64,000 nucleotides of DNA from Nitrospira sp. (lineage in GTDB: Bacteria; Nitrospirota; Nitrospiria; Nitrospirales; Nitrospiraceae), in the NCBI GenBank assembly GCA_036984305.1, contig BQWY01000001.1:3431501-3495500 (forward strand). Reading direction: 5' to 3'. This document shows, one piece after another, positions 8,670 to 17,694 of the stretch. Every line of letters starts with the position of its first letter. Positions within the stretch are counted from its first letter, which is position 1. Under the pieces are notes generated by a model that was given only the letters and a program-made list of their open reading frames with translations, searched no databases and was not told the DNA's origin. A program made the translations under genes and the position numbers.

Positions 8670-10220
8670 CTAGGATCGACCGTCGAATCCGGCTTCGCGC
8701 CACCGTTCCAGCAAGCTGATGCGCCGTTCCAATTGATGCACGGTCGCCTGCTCGACGCGGCCGCCGGTTCGCTTGATCAACTCGGCATTGAGCCGCCGAT
8801 GATCGACTCCCGTCTTGCGAGCCACGGACGCAACGAGTAGCCGGTGGGCATCCCGTAGTTCCCGCTTGCGGTCGTGCAAGGCCTGCTGCGGCCCCCCACC
8901 CACCGGCTCCTCCGACGGGTCAGGTTCGTCGGCTCCGATCAGCGTTCCGATGCGGGCCACGGCGCGCAGCGGAACGTACTCCTTGAGCATGGATTCGGCC
9001 GTGCCGAACAGGGTGCGCTGCATCGAGGGCAGCACGTCTTCCAGGACGTGGTCGCGTTCGACTTTGATCTGCTTCGCATAATGGACTAGCGTGGCGTCTT
9101 TCGGCAGGTAGAGCCAGGCGCGCTGCGGCCGGGGCGGACCCGACTGCATGCGTACGAATCGTCCCACGACTTGGCGGAAGTACATTTCGGTGAGCACATT
9201 GGTGGCATAGACGCCGACACGTAGCCGCGGTATGTCCACCCCTTCGCTGACCATGTTGACGGCGACCAGCCACTGATACGACTTGTGTCCGGTAAAGGTT
9301 TGAATGGTTTTCGACGCGGCAGGCTCGTCGGAGACCGCGATTTGAGCACGCCGGCCGGTCACGCGCCCCACCAAGTCGGCAACCTGCCGGGCGTGATCCT
9401 GATTCATGGCTACGATGAGACCGGCAGCGTCCGCCTGCTCCTGGCCACGGATGCGCTGCAGTTCTGTATGGGCATCGGCAATGACCCGTCCCAGCCAGCT
9501 TTCCTGCAGCAGGGCCGTTTTCAGACGCTCACGTTGCCGCTCGAACGTCAGCCCATCCTCGAAGGTCGCCCGGTGCTCGCGTCCATCGGAGAGCCAATTC
9601 AGCTCGCCCTCATAGCTGGGGAACACGATGGGACGGCACACACCTTCGCGGATCGCCTGTCCATAGCCATAGCTGAAATCGGCCTGACTCCCGCCGCCTT
9701 CGTACTGCACGAACGGAATCGGCTGATTGTCGGATCGAAAGGGCGTACCGGACAATGCTAGCCGAAACACGGCGCTGCCGAAGGCCTGACGGAGCGACTG
9801 CCCCCAATCCTTCCCGTCGCCCGCATGATGCAGCTCGTCGAAGATCACCATGGTGGGACGGCTGCGACAGGCCCGCCGAAACACCTCCGGCGCCAGGCAC
9901 ACTTGCTGATAGGTGACCACCGCTCCGTGGTAATCAGGCGCCTCCATCGATCGCTCGTTGGTCAGTGCCGGATCGAGTTGAATGCCGACCTCCCCCGCCG
10001 CGGACGACCATTGCGTGCGGAGATGATTCGTGGGGCAGATGACGACGATACGTCGGGCGCGCCCTTCGGTCAAATAGCGATGCGCGATGCACAAGGCAAA
10101 GCGCGTTTTGCCCGCGGCCGGCGTGGCCGTCGCCAGAAAATCCTGGCGCGGATGCGCGAGTACGGCGGACACAGCGCGAGCTTGCCACTCGCGGAGCGAG
10201 GCGGTCCAGGGAGCGTGCAT
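8670..10220 (-). CDS. DExH-box superfamily 2 helicase
   Basis: Two RecA-like domains. Motif I is TATPAAGKTRFAL (Walker A, residues about 31-43 from the chosen ATG), motif II is FDELHH (a DExH variant), motif III-like LSGTPFRSD, and motif VI is QVVGRFVRMQ. The C-terminal 130 residues are charged and partly helical (HDRKRELRDAHRLL) and may bind nucleic acid. The ORF opens at 10307, inside the pyrophosphatase gene; ATG 10220 (MHAPWTASLREWQ) starts right before the helicase Q-motif-like region and leaves 19 bp to the upstream stop. No nuclease or methyltransferase partner of a restriction or defence system is adjacent, so it is called a general helicase. Exact process unknown. Confidence 0.8.
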   Translation of the reverse strand: MHAPWTASLREWQARAVSAVLAHPRQDFLATATPAAGKTRFALCIAHRYLTEGRARRIVVICPTNHLRTQWSSAAGEVGIQLDPALTNERSMEAPDYHGAVVTYQQVCLAPEVFRRACRSRPTMVIFDELHHAGDGKDWGQSLRQAFGSAVFRLALSGTPFRSDNQPIPFVQYEGGGSQADFSYGYGQAIREGVCRPIVFPSYEGELNWLSDGREHRATFEDGLTFERQRERLKTALLQESWLGRVIADAHTELQRIRGQEQADAAGLIVAMNQDHARQVADLVGRVTGRRAQIAVSDEPAASKTIQTFTGHKSYQWLVAVNMVSEGVDIPRLRVGVYATNVLTEMYFRQVVGRFVRMQSGPPRPQRAWLYLPKDATLVHYAKQIKVERDHVLEDVLPSMQRTLFGTAESMLKEYVPLRAVARIGTLIGADEPDPSEEPVGGGPQQALHDRKRELRDAHRLLVASVARKTGVDHRRLNAELIKRTGGRVEQATVHQLERRISLLERWREAGFDGRS

Positions 10221-10239
10221 CACGTCAGCAAGGGAAGAG

Positions 10240-10917
10240 CTACAGTCCTTTGGGCCAGAGCGAACGTAATTCGGGGAACTTGCCGCGGTAGTCGGCATGG
10301 CTCGCACGGATCACTTTGAGCGCCTCCTCGCGACCGTAGACGCTGGTGATCTCCACCTTGTGATGGATCGTGCCCGGCGCGCTCTTGTACGTCAGGAAAT
10401 AATGCTGGAGCCGGTCGAGCAACGACAGGGGAACCTGCCGGATGTCGGTCATCCCTCCATACACGGCATCCTCCTTCATCACGGCGATGATTTTGTCGTC
10501 CGCTTCTCCGCCGTCGGCCATGCTCAATCCGCCGATCGGCATGGCGGTCAAGAGAATATCGCTGTGCGGAATGCTCTTCTCGGACAGCACGCAGATGTCC
10601 AGCGGATCGCCGTCCCCGATCATGCCTTTGCGACGGGCTCGTTTGCCGAACAGAGCGGCGACCTTTTCGCCGCAGAACGTCTGTGGAATCAGCCCGTAAT
10701 AGACGGGGCAGAAATTCGAGAATCGTTGCGGACGGTCAATCTTGAGAAAGCCGCTGGCCTTGTCCACCTCGTACTTCACCGTATCGGTCGGAACGATCTC
10801 GATGTAGGCGGTGACGACGTCCGGAGCCTTCTCTCCAATGGAGACTCCGTGCCAGGGATGGGCCTTGAACATCAGCCCCAGCAACCGTTGTATAGGATCG
10901 CTCGTCGTGCCGCTCAT
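10240..10917 (-). CDS. ppa: Inorganic pyrophosphatase, family I
   Basis: Hydrolyses pyrophosphate to phosphate in the cytoplasm, pulling biosynthetic reactions forward. The family I signature GDGDPLDICVLSE, with the metal-binding Asp residues 102, 104 and 107, is intact, as are the substrate-binding KYEVDKASG and FCPVYYGLIPQT segments. At 225 residues it is longer than the roughly 175-residue E. coli enzyme and has an inserted stretch around CGEKVAALFGKRARRKG, seen in some larger family I members. Transcribed between the YjdF-type membrane genes and the helicase. Confidence 0.9.
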   Translation of the reverse strand: MSGTTSDPIQRLLGLMFKAHPWHGVSIGEKAPDVVTAYIEIVPTDTVKYEVDKASGFLKIDRPQRFSNFCPVYYGLIPQTFCGEKVAALFGKRARRKGMIGDGDPLDICVLSEKSIPHSDILLTAMPIGGLSMADGGEADDKIIAVMKEDAVYGGMTDIRQVPLSLLDRLQHYFLTYKSAPGTIHHKVEITSVYGREEALKVIRASHADYRGKFPELRSLWPKGL

Positions 10918-10964
10918 TTCATGCTCCTTCGTCCTCTCTCATGGCTCGGTGCCGCCGCCGACAT

Positions 10965-12005
10965 TCACTCTTTTCGATCCGGTTCGTTGGCCGCAGACCC
11001 ACGAAACAGCAAGTAGAGCGCCACACCCGCGGCAACGGCGATTGCGACTCCGGACAGCAGCCGGGCTTCGAGGGACATCGGCCCAGCCACCAGTTCGTAC
11101 ACACGCGGCAGCACCACGGTCGCGAGGATCGCCACGCTCACCGCCAACACATGTTTGCGGAGATAGATCGGCTCGCCGGGCTTGCGCATGGAGTCCGCGA
11201 TGGTAATCCAGCGCACGACACGACTCAAGAGGGGGAATGCGTCGGCGCCAGGCCGACATACGTGCGGCGGCTTCACCCGTTGCAGGCCGACGGCAGACGC
11301 CTCAATTGGAGAGGCCCGCCTCAGGTGTTGTGGTCCCCTAACTGGAGCATGCGGCCCCACGGCGGCGCGCCGGGCCTTCGGATACCATGCCGTCCAGAAC
11401 GTTGCCAGCGTCGTCACGACCGCGCCCATGAAGGCGGCGATCATATCATTTTGCGCGTCCCATTCGTCTCCCTGGGTGCCGAGATAGGCCGCCCCCAACT
11501 CGGGGCTCACCACCTGTGCGACGATCGCCTCCGCGACTTCAAAAAGCCCGCTCTGCGCCAGCATGCCGCTCAATGGAAGGTAGAAGGCCCAAAACCCCTG
11601 CACGCCAGCCAATCGCACCAGCAGTTCGCGCAGCGGATGGACGAGCAAGAGGCCATAGGAGAAGTGCACGATTCGATCGAAGGGATTGCGGCTCAATGCC
11701 AAAAGATCTTGCAACCAGAAGCCGACGGGAACCTTGGCGTAGGTGTAGTGCGCCCCAACCGCATGCAAGGCGAGAAAGGCCGCGATCAGAACATACGCCA
11801 GATTGGAAAATCTGAACCTCGGGTACAGGACGGCAAGGGCGATGACAAAGCTGACGGCAAGCAGATTTTCGAGGAACCAATCTTGTCGATCAACCGGCGC
11901 GATGGCCAGCCAGATCCACAGCACGGCATAGCCGGCCAGCAAGTATCCGGGCAGAGACATCGCCGGCTGCGGCGTGCCCTGCGGCGATGCGGTCGCGCGG
12001 GCCAT
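10965..12005 (-). CDS. YjdF/DUF2238-type membrane protein with C-terminal extension
   Basis: Polytopic inner-membrane protein of the YjdF (DUF2238) family, recognised by APVDRQDWFLENL, HAVGAHYTYAKVPVGFW, NPFDRIVHFSYGLLL and LGTQGDEWDAQNDMIAAFMGA. ATG 12005 is chosen because it follows the upstream stop by one base; an in-frame opening at 12164 lies inside that gene. After the family domain (about residue 220) comes a hydrophilic linker, then two further hydrophobic segments (VLAVSVAILATVVLPRVYEL and LLSGVAIAVAAGVALYLLF) not expected in YjdF. This fusion distinguishes it from its neighbour. Function of the family is unknown. Confidence 0.8.
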   Translation of the reverse strand: MARATASPQGTPQPAMSLPGYLLAGYAVLWIWLAIAPVDRQDWFLENLLAVSFVIALAVLYPRFRFSNLAYVLIAAFLALHAVGAHYTYAKVPVGFWLQDLLALSRNPFDRIVHFSYGLLLVHPLRELLVRLAGVQGFWAFYLPLSGMLAQSGLFEVAEAIVAQVVSPELGAAYLGTQGDEWDAQNDMIAAFMGAVVTTLATFWTAWYPKARRAAVGPHAPVRGPQHLRRASPIEASAVGLQRVKPPHVCRPGADAFPLLSRVVRWITIADSMRKPGEPIYLRKHVLAVSVAILATVVLPRVYELVAGPMSLEARLLSGVAIAVAAGVALYLLFRGSAANEPDRKE

Positions 12006-12006
12006 A

Positions 12007-12669
12007 CTACGGTCGGTGGGAATACGAGTGAGACGAGGCCGAATCGAAGGCGTCCGACGGCGGAAGTGTCGAACGGCGCACGATACGGACCGCCAGCAAG
12101 AGACCCATGCACAGCAAGGCCCCATACATGGCGGCGGCCATATCCTTCTGAGCATCCCACACATCCCCCTGCGAGCCCAGGTAGGCAGGACCCATCTCGG
12201 GATGGACCAGATCGGTCACCCAGGCCTCGACGATTTCCCACACGGCGCTCAGTCCCAGCACCGTGATGGCCGGCAGGTAATACAGGACCCAGCCGCGTGC
12301 ATGGCCCAGCAACCGAAACGCTTCCTCCAGCGGGTACGCGAAGAGAAATCCGAAGCTGAAGTGCACGATCCGGTCGAAATGGTTGCGCCCCAGGTGGAGT
12401 GCATTGTCGAGCCATGCACCCATCGGTACCTGGGCGTAGGTATAGTGCACGCCAATGGTATGGAGGGTGAGAAAGACCGTTATCAGCAGGTAGGACAAGA
12501 GTGAAAGCGCCAGGTATCGATAGGAGACGATGAGTCCCATGACCAGCAGTGCCGGGAGGATATTGGCCATGGCCCAAAACTGACGATCCACGGGAGCATA
12601 CGCGAGCCACGCGGACAGGGACACATACCAGCCGAGCAGGCCCAGCAGCAGTAGCTTGATTCGATCCAT
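12007..12669 (-). CDS. YjdF/DUF2238-type membrane protein
   Basis: About 220 residues from ATG 12669 (MDRIKLLLLGLLGWYVSL). It carries the same family landmarks as the gene that follows it: AYAPVDRQFW, HTIGVHYTYAQVPMGAW, NHFDRIVHFSFGF and LGSQGDVWDAQKDMAAAMYGA. About six to seven membrane segments. The His/Asp/Tyr residues conserved in both copies (HYTYA, DRIVHF, GDxWDAQ) are the likely functional site. The pair is separated by a single base, so co-translation is likely. A longer ORF to 12747 lacks a better ribosome site. Confidence 0.8.
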   Translation of the reverse strand: MDRIKLLLLGLLGWYVSLSAWLAYAPVDRQFWAMANILPALLVMGLIVSYRYLALSLLSYLLITVFLTLHTIGVHYTYAQVPMGAWLDNALHLGRNHFDRIVHFSFGFLFAYPLEEAFRLLGHARGWVLYYLPAITVLGLSAVWEIVEAWVTDLVHPEMGPAYLGSQGDVWDAQKDMAAAMYGALLCMGLLLAVRIVRRSTLPPSDAFDSASSHSYSHRP

Positions 12670-12830
12670 CGATCTTATGTGTCCAAGTAGCAGGACGTCA
12701 GGTCGAAGGGGTGGATGTAACCGGTGGAATCCTCCTGTACTGTACAAGTTGCCCGACTGCCGTTCAAGGTTGGGATACAGATTCCAGAGGGATGGCGCAG
12801 GACTGAGTGGCTGACACTCCTGCCGCAGGG

Positions 12831-12875
12831 CGGGACAATCTCCTTCGGCATTTTAGCCTTCGGGAGATCGTCCCG
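12831..12875. repeat. Intergenic 13-bp inverted repeat (hairpin)
   Basis: CGGGACAATCTCC (12831-12843) pairs with GGAGATCGTCCCG (12863-12875), with a single mismatch, around a 19-base loop that contains a further GGC/GCC pairing. It sits 22 bp past the stop of the minus-strand lipoprotein gene at 12897, so termination or mRNA 3'-end stabilisation is plausible, but no T-tract follows on either strand. Confidence 0.5.
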
Positions 12876-12896
12876 TTGTGGGTCGATGGGGAGGCG

Positions 12897-13814
12897 CTAG
12901 CGGGCGCCGGGGGGAACAGCCACATCCGTCACTTTTTGCTCATCGTCCAGAAACAACACTACCTCCGAGCCCTTCGACAAGCCTTTCAATTTGTCACGCA
13001 TCAAAGGACGGACCTCGTAGCTCGCTTCTTTACCATCCTCGCCTCTGAGCCCAATCCGGTTGTCTTCTAACGGGGAAGAAATGACACCCTGGCTCCGAGC
13101 GTAAGCGTTTTTGGCGGAAGACATACCGGACCTGGAATTCTCAGCGGCCGCATAACTGACATCTGCGATTTGAGAGGATTCATCGATCAAGAACACTGCG
13201 TCTGTTCCTACGGGCACTGCCGCGACTTTCGCGCGGACCAGAGGGCGAATTGCATACGATGCTTCCGAGCCGTCATCGAGTTTGAGGACGGCCTTCTCAT
13301 GTCCTGTGGTGAGAGACTGAGCTAGTTTGCCCTCCAGGATTTTGTGTGCGGTCTCTTCACCCTTGAGGTGCGCGTCCACGATTTCGTTTTGTTCATTGAC
13401 CCAGACCATGACGCGATCTCCCACCTCGAACGACGGGAGACCTTTCTCCTCTCTCATTTTGACCGTCACGTAGCGAGGCTGAGGATCGCCGGTGTTGATC
13501 TCGACCTGTTCGCCGCGAATCGATTCCACTGTCCCGAGCACCGTGCGCGTTCCCGGAAAGGTGTGGCCCTGAGACTTCGGGTGCTCGCCCATGGCAGATT
13601 TGGACTGCATGGGTACAGATTTCGACTGCATTCCTCTGGTCGAGGCACTCTTCCTTGCCGGCTCCTGCTCTGCACAGGAGACAAAGGTAAACGCGGCGAC
13701 GGCCGCGAGTGCACCGCACCGAACGGCCGAACCCGAAGCCCACCGCCCCAGAGGAGACCCCCTTAGGAAACCTAAAACGCGTCCATGCCGGACCGTGACG
13801 TTGTGTTCTACCAT
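12897..13814 (-). CDS. Lipoprotein with three related beta-rich repeats, function unknown
   Basis: 305 residues from ATG 13814, which has a strong GGAGGAAG ribosome site; the longer ORF to 14006 is unlikely. A hydrophobic segment ending in FTFVSC fits a lipobox. The mature part begins with a Ser/Lys/Met-rich linker, then three similar modules of about 60-75 residues: one with GTVESIRGEQVEI...DRVMVWVNEQNEIVDAHL, a second with KAVLKLDDGSEASYAIRPL...VFLIDESSQIADVSY, and a third with NRIGLRGEDGKEASYEVRPL...VVLFLDDEQKVTDVAV. They suggest small beta-barrels (OB or SH3-like). Not recognised as a named family. Confidence 0.7.
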   Translation of the reverse strand: MVEHNVTVRHGRVLGFLRGSPLGRWASGSAVRCGALAAVAAFTFVSCAEQEPARKSASTRGMQSKSVPMQSKSAMGEHPKSQGHTFPGTRTVLGTVESIRGEQVEINTGDPQPRYVTVKMREEKGLPSFEVGDRVMVWVNEQNEIVDAHLKGEETAHKILEGKLAQSLTTGHEKAVLKLDDGSEASYAIRPLVRAKVAAVPVGTDAVFLIDESSQIADVSYAAAENSRSGMSSAKNAYARSQGVISSPLEDNRIGLRGEDGKEASYEVRPLMRDKLKGLSKGSEVVLFLDDEQKVTDVAVPPGAR

Positions 13815-14158
13815 GTCTTCCTCCTCTCGTTGTCCTTCCACCGATGAGGAGTTGTCGTCCTCTCCGGGAAAGATGCAACCGCCTCCTGCAGCTGCTCTAG
13901 GAGCATCACCCACACCCACCGTTGTCACACCTGGGTCTCTCCCTAGCTCCATGCGAAACGGACCCTCGCGAGCACGATCAAAGACACGATGCCGCGACTT
14001 GCCCAACGTTCATGGTGCATCGGCCAACACAGAGAGTGTTGACGATTGGCGAGGCCGTGCTGCGCATATCTACTGGGACAGCCGCTCTTGACCCCGTGTG
14101 TCAGCCGCCGTATGCTGCCGTCCGCGTTTTTTGTGCCATTCGGAATATGGAGCTAGCC
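13815..14158. other. Divergent intergenic region between two lipoprotein genes
   Basis: 344 bp holding the upstream regions of both genes. Apart from the promoter-like pair at 14088-14116 I see no conserved element; open frames across it are biased but start-poor. Confidence 0.5.
14088..14116 (+). promoter_or_regulatory. Sigma-70-like promoter upstream of the lipoprotein gene
   Basis: TTGACC (14088-14093), a 17-bp spacer, then TATGCT (14111-14116). A start about 7 bases later would give a short leader before the ATG at 14159, which is preceded by GGAG. Confidence 0.5.
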
Positions 14159-14698
14159 ATGCTGACCGGCGCAACCCAACCTCGTTTCGGCCTGCTCGCA
14201 CGCCGGTGCGCAGGAGCCACTCGGGCTGGACGCCGGAAAACCGATTCCGGGATCAGCGGAAGCACGTTGGTCTCGATCGCGGTCTTAGTGGGAATGCTCG
14301 GGGGGTGCGCGTACGAGACGGTCAGTTCATTTCAGACGGAGGAGGATATTCGCAAATCCGAATACCGGGTTGAACACGTATCATCGCTTCAGCTAAATGA
14401 CGTCACAACCTGCATGGCTCGGGCGCTACGGGGCCACACGACGGCTGCGAACGAGCACCCGTACGCCGCAATCAAAGTGGAGAGGTCGGAGTTGATCGAT
14501 ACGATCGCGCTGCAGATTCCGGGGCCGCTTATCGATGGGCGCTATCGCCGGGAAGGAACGCTGCTGTACCTTGTCGAAAACCGGGCGAATGTCACCACGG
14601 GCACCACGTACCACCTATGGGTGAACCCCCTCATCGAGTCTCCTGGACCGCAGCCGGTGCTGACCGAGGTGGACGCCCTGGTCAAACCTTGTCTCTAA
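14159..14698 (+). CDS. Small lipoprotein, function unknown
   Basis: About 180 residues. ATG 14159 has GGAG eight bases upstream; ATG 14147 in the same frame is an alternative, and the ORF continues without good starts to 13922. A hydrophobic stretch (TLVSIAVLVGMLGGC) ends in a canonical LGGC lipobox. The mature protein is globular and contains a Cys pair (TTCMARAL and the C-terminal KPCL) that could form a disulfide in the periplasm. No family recognised. Convergent with the next lipoprotein gene, 60 bp away. Confidence 0.65.
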   Translation: MLTGATQPRFGLLARRCAGATRAGRRKTDSGISGSTLVSIAVLVGMLGGCAYETVSSFQTEEDIRKSEYRVEHVSSLQLNDVTTCMARALRGHTTAANEHPYAAIKVERSELIDTIALQIPGPLIDGRYRREGTLLYLVENRANVTTGTTYHLWVNPLIESPGPQPVLTEVDALVKPCL

Positions 14699-14758
14699 CC
14701 GGCCCGAAGTGGTCGGTGCACCTCGTGCCGCGGCATTCTCGCCGACCGTGCCTCCCCA

Positions 14759-15607
14759 TCACAACCCCAATTGGATATCGTCGATCTCGTAAATGCCGAC
14801 GTTATCGCTCGCGCGGATTTTCACTTCGGTCGTAAAATTCGTCCAGGCGGACAAGTCCCAGTTGCCGGTCGACAGCGAACTCCAGCAGAACCAGATGCCC
14901 GGCTCGGTCGTGCCGTCCGGCTGACTCGTTTCCCATGGCCCGGACGTGTCCTGCCAGGGCTTGTAACAGAGCCGGATCGGCACGCTGCCTTCCACACGAA
15001 TGGAATCGAGCCGAAACGGCTGTTTTCGGCTGCCATCCCATACATAGATGTGTGTGGTTCTCTGTCCCAGATGCGGGTAGAGACTGCGCGGCTCCTGGGT
15101 GGGATCGATAGCCGTGCACGTGCCGTCGCCGCCCAGGATACCGTAATCGAAGACGCCTGGGGTGACTTCACACACGGTGACATGCGGGTTTTCATACCCT
15201 AAGTGATAGTGATCCTCCCCGATCGGACGCACCACCGCGTGCAACAACCCATTGCATGCCTGGAACCACCAGGGCACCGAAGCGAACGTCGTTTTGGCCG
15301 CATCCGGCAACAAGGCGAGGGCGTCGTGATCGCTGAAGTCGACGACGCAATTTGACGAGGCAGTCGGTCGCTCGGGGGCCTTCAAGACCGAAGCGGGCGG
15401 AACATATGGGCGCTCCGATTCCAACCGAATCGCCGCAACCGGATTGGGCGGAGCGGAAAGCGCGGGCGTGGCCAGGATGGTGCCGGCTTGGTCGACCGGT
15501 CGAATGCTCCGATCGGGCCCGGCCATCAAGGTCATCGACTTCGGGTGCTCCACCGAGGCACACCCCGATAGCATCACGGCCAGGACGAGAAGCGTTGGTC
15601 GCAGCAT
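14759..15607 (-). CDS. Lipoprotein with C-terminal beta-sandwich-like region
   Basis: 282 residues with a textbook lipoprotein signal (MLRPTLLVLAVMLSGCAS). After a Pro-rich linker to about residue 85 the protein is rich in Trp, Tyr and Cys (FASVPWWFQACNGLL, HYHLGYENPHVTVCEV, PGIWFCWSSLSTGNWDLS). The C-terminus (RASDNVGIYEIDDIQL) has the look of a carbohydrate-binding-module-type jelly roll, where a final strand carries an EIDDIxL motif. No catalytic motif is visible, so binding or structural activity at the outer membrane is the cautious inference. Confidence 0.65.
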   Translation of the reverse strand: MLRPTLLVLAVMLSGCASVEHPKSMTLMAGPDRSIRPVDQAGTILATPALSAPPNPVAAIRLESERPYVPPASVLKAPERPTASSNCVVDFSDHDALALLPDAAKTTFASVPWWFQACNGLLHAVVRPIGEDHYHLGYENPHVTVCEVTPGVFDYGILGGDGTCTAIDPTQEPRSLYPHLGQRTTHIYVWDGSRKQPFRLDSIRVEGSVPIRLCYKPWQDTSGPWETSQPDGTTEPGIWFCWSSLSTGNWDLSAWTNFTTEVKIRASDNVGIYEIDDIQLGL

Positions 15608-15805
15608 GGCAGCCTCCAGTGATATGGATTCATGAGAGCCTGTAGGGACAGATTCTTAGCATACTTCCATGGCTCGCTCCACATAGCGGCATAACGGTCA
15701 CAAACCGGCGGAATCGAGGTAGGCGCTTGCCTCGGAAACACGGCGGTGGTACAGATGTGGCCGCTCTAAATCGATGAAACGAGACCGATTGGAGGAGGAG
15801 ACGCC

Positions 15806-16273
15806 ATGAATTTGGAAGGGAAGAAAGCGCCGCCGTTCACGTTGGAAGGCAACGACGGCCAGGAACACTCTCTGGCCGACTACAAGGGCAAGACCGTGGT
15901 GATGTATTTCTATCCGAAGGACAACACACCCGGCTGCACGAAGGAAGCGTGCGGATTTCGCGACTTGAACGCCAAGATGAAAAAGAGCGACGTCGTCGTG
16001 CTCGGCGTGAGCAAGGACAGCATCTCATCACACAATGGCTTCGCTGAAAAATACAAGCTGCCCTTCGTGCTTCTCTCCGACCCTGACGCCGCGATGATGA
16101 AAAAGTATGGCGCCTTCGGCAAGAAGGTCATGTACGGGAAGGAGGTCCAGGGTACGATCCGCTCGACCGTCATCATCGGCCCCAAAGGCGACGTGCTCAA
16201 GCAGTGGCGAACCGTGAAAAAAGCCGAACTGCATCCCGAAGAGGTCTGGGAATTTCTGAAGAGCAACATCTGA
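15806..16273 (+). CDS. bcp: Thioredoxin-dependent peroxiredoxin, BCP/PrxQ type
   Basis: 155 residues, the normal PrxQ length, with a GGAGGAGGAG ribosome site. Peroxidatic Cys44 and resolving Cys49 sit in TPGCTKEACGF, the five-residue spacing that defines atypical 2-Cys PrxQ enzymes. The thioredoxin fold (VVMYFYPKDN) and the conserved Arg (GTIRSTVIIGPKG) are intact. It reduces hydrogen peroxide and alkyl hydroperoxides in the cytoplasm using thioredoxin. It stands alone on the plus strand. Confidence 0.92.
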   Translation: MNLEGKKAPPFTLEGNDGQEHSLADYKGKTVVMYFYPKDNTPGCTKEACGFRDLNAKMKKSDVVVLGVSKDSISSHNGFAEKYKLPFVLLSDPDAAMMKKYGAFGKKVMYGKEVQGTIRSTVIIGPKGDVLKQWRTVKKAELHPEEVWEFLKSNI

Positions 16274-16576
16274 GGGAGGTTAGTTCATGCTCGCAAGAAA
16301 TGCCGACCGTCCCGTGTCCACTAAAGGGCCTGTCCTACCCCGCAGACCTCGGTCCTGAAGAGCGGCCTCGGCAGCGCGCCCTGCGCACAGCGGCGGCTGT
16401 TCTCTTTTAGGCAGCCTGAATGCAATTTGCGACAGGGGCTCACACTTGCGCATGCGTCCGAATCGTGGGCGCTACGCCTAGCACCGCCGTGTGAGCGAAC
16501 TGGCGAGGTTGCGCCCGTAACGAATCGACCCATCGTCCATCATATCCGCGCCAGCAATCAAATCTTTGCCGTCCAC
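16274..16576. other. Intergenic region without recognised gene
   Basis: 303 bp between the convergent bcp and DUF1272 genes. Only very short open frames; no clear terminator stem with a T-run was found. Confidence 0.4.
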
Positions 16577-16885
16577 TTAACGCTTCTCAGAGGGTATAAG
16601 CCTGATCTTGGCCGAAAACCTGTTGTGTTCAGCCGGATCGACCGGACGATGCTTTATTGAGGTGCTCGCCGGATCTTGCCCAAGGTAATTATCATTCTTC
16701 CAGTTCCTCGACGGCCGAATGGGCCTCGGAGTAAAGCCGCCTCCACAATTGGGGCAGACATTGCCGATCACCTGCTCCACGCAGGAGGCGCAAAACGTAC
16801 ACTCATAGGAACAGATGCGCGCCTCGAGCGAATCGGGGGGCAGAGGCTTGTTGCACTGCTCGCAAGTGGGTCGGAGTTCAAGCAT
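16577..16885 (-). CDS. DUF1272 zinc-ribbon-like protein
   Basis: About 102 residues starting at MLELRPTCEQCNKPLPP, the invariant DUF1272 N-terminus; AAGAGGAAG precedes ATG 16885. The core has paired cysteines (CEQC, CSYECTFCASC, CPNC) that likely bind two metal ions, and ends with GGFTPRPIRP. The remaining 45 residues are a charged tail longer than usual for the family. The family has no established function; nucleic-acid or redox roles are guesses. Confidence 0.8.
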   Translation of the reverse strand: MLELRPTCEQCNKPLPPDSLEARICSYECTFCASCVEQVIGNVCPNCGGGFTPRPIRPSRNWKNDNYLGQDPASTSIKHRPVDPAEHNRFSAKIRLIPSEKR

Positions 16886-17547
16886 GGGCTTCCTCTTGGC
16901 CGGGGCCTTCTGGGTCGTTAGCAACTGCAAGGCCTTTCGATCGGCTCAGCATAGTGCTCGGAGGAACCTGCTGTCATCCATCATGCTTGTCACCTGCTCA
17001 TCCAGCTCCCGAACTTGCTCACACTCTCGAGCTGGAAGGCTGCCCTCGGCCAGATGAGACGGATGTGCGCGGGGCACGAGTTCTTTCAGTCTATTCTTGA
17101 ATGCCTATTCTCAGAATGCACCAACGCGGCATGATGGAAGCCGCATTGGTGTCTCCTCGTCGACACGGTCAGGGAGCGGTCCCCAAATGGCCAAGTCATG
17201 AGAGGCAGACTCGTCACCGCACTAACGGCTATGGGGGTTCGCTTCTTCCGCGTGTACTCACCCGTGGCGAGGTGTCTTCATAGAATGCCCCCCGTGCGCT
17301 CGCACAATTTCTTACGCCTGTGATGAAAGGCACAATTGTGTGACGATTGCGCCGGCCGTCGCATCCATCAGACGGTGAGAACCGGCCTTGCTGTGCGTCA
17401 CTATCACTGACAGAAGCGAATTTATTCCTGCCGAATTGTAAGAAATAGCGACGATACGCGACTCATTCATATAGGTGTGCACTCCGTCAGTATCAGGTGT
17501 GTCTTTGTGTTCTTACCTGGTACGACCATTCACGCAGTGCGACGGTG

Positions 17548-17694
17548 ATGCATGGTTCATCGACCATCCTTCCCCGTCTGCTTGGCGCGTTGCTCGTAGG
17601 CACGCTCGCTCTTCCGTCAGCCCTGGTTGCTGCGTTTGCCGTGGTCGAATACCACGTCCTCGGACGCCTGCACAATCACGAGATGGCGCGATGA
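17548..17694 (+). CDS. Possible small membrane protein (48 aa)
   Basis: ATG 17548 opens 48 codons with one strongly hydrophobic stretch (LLGALLVGTLALPSALVAAF) able to span a membrane. No good Shine-Dalgarno is seen. Its TGA overlaps the ATG of the next small frame as ATGA. Could be chance; not recognised. Confidence 0.25.
   Translation: MHGSSTILPRLLGALLVGTLALPSALVAAFAVVEYHVLGRLHNHEMAR

Noticed and set aside
8670-10220. Helicase as part of a phage-defence or restriction system
   Set aside because: Neighbours are methyltransferases of small-molecule type and a pyrophosphatase; no nuclease, DNA methylase or defence partner is present.
17307-17446. ATTTCTTAC / GTAAGAAAT inverted repeat
   Set aside because: Only nine bases and 120 bp apart, without target-site duplication or transposase; likely chance.
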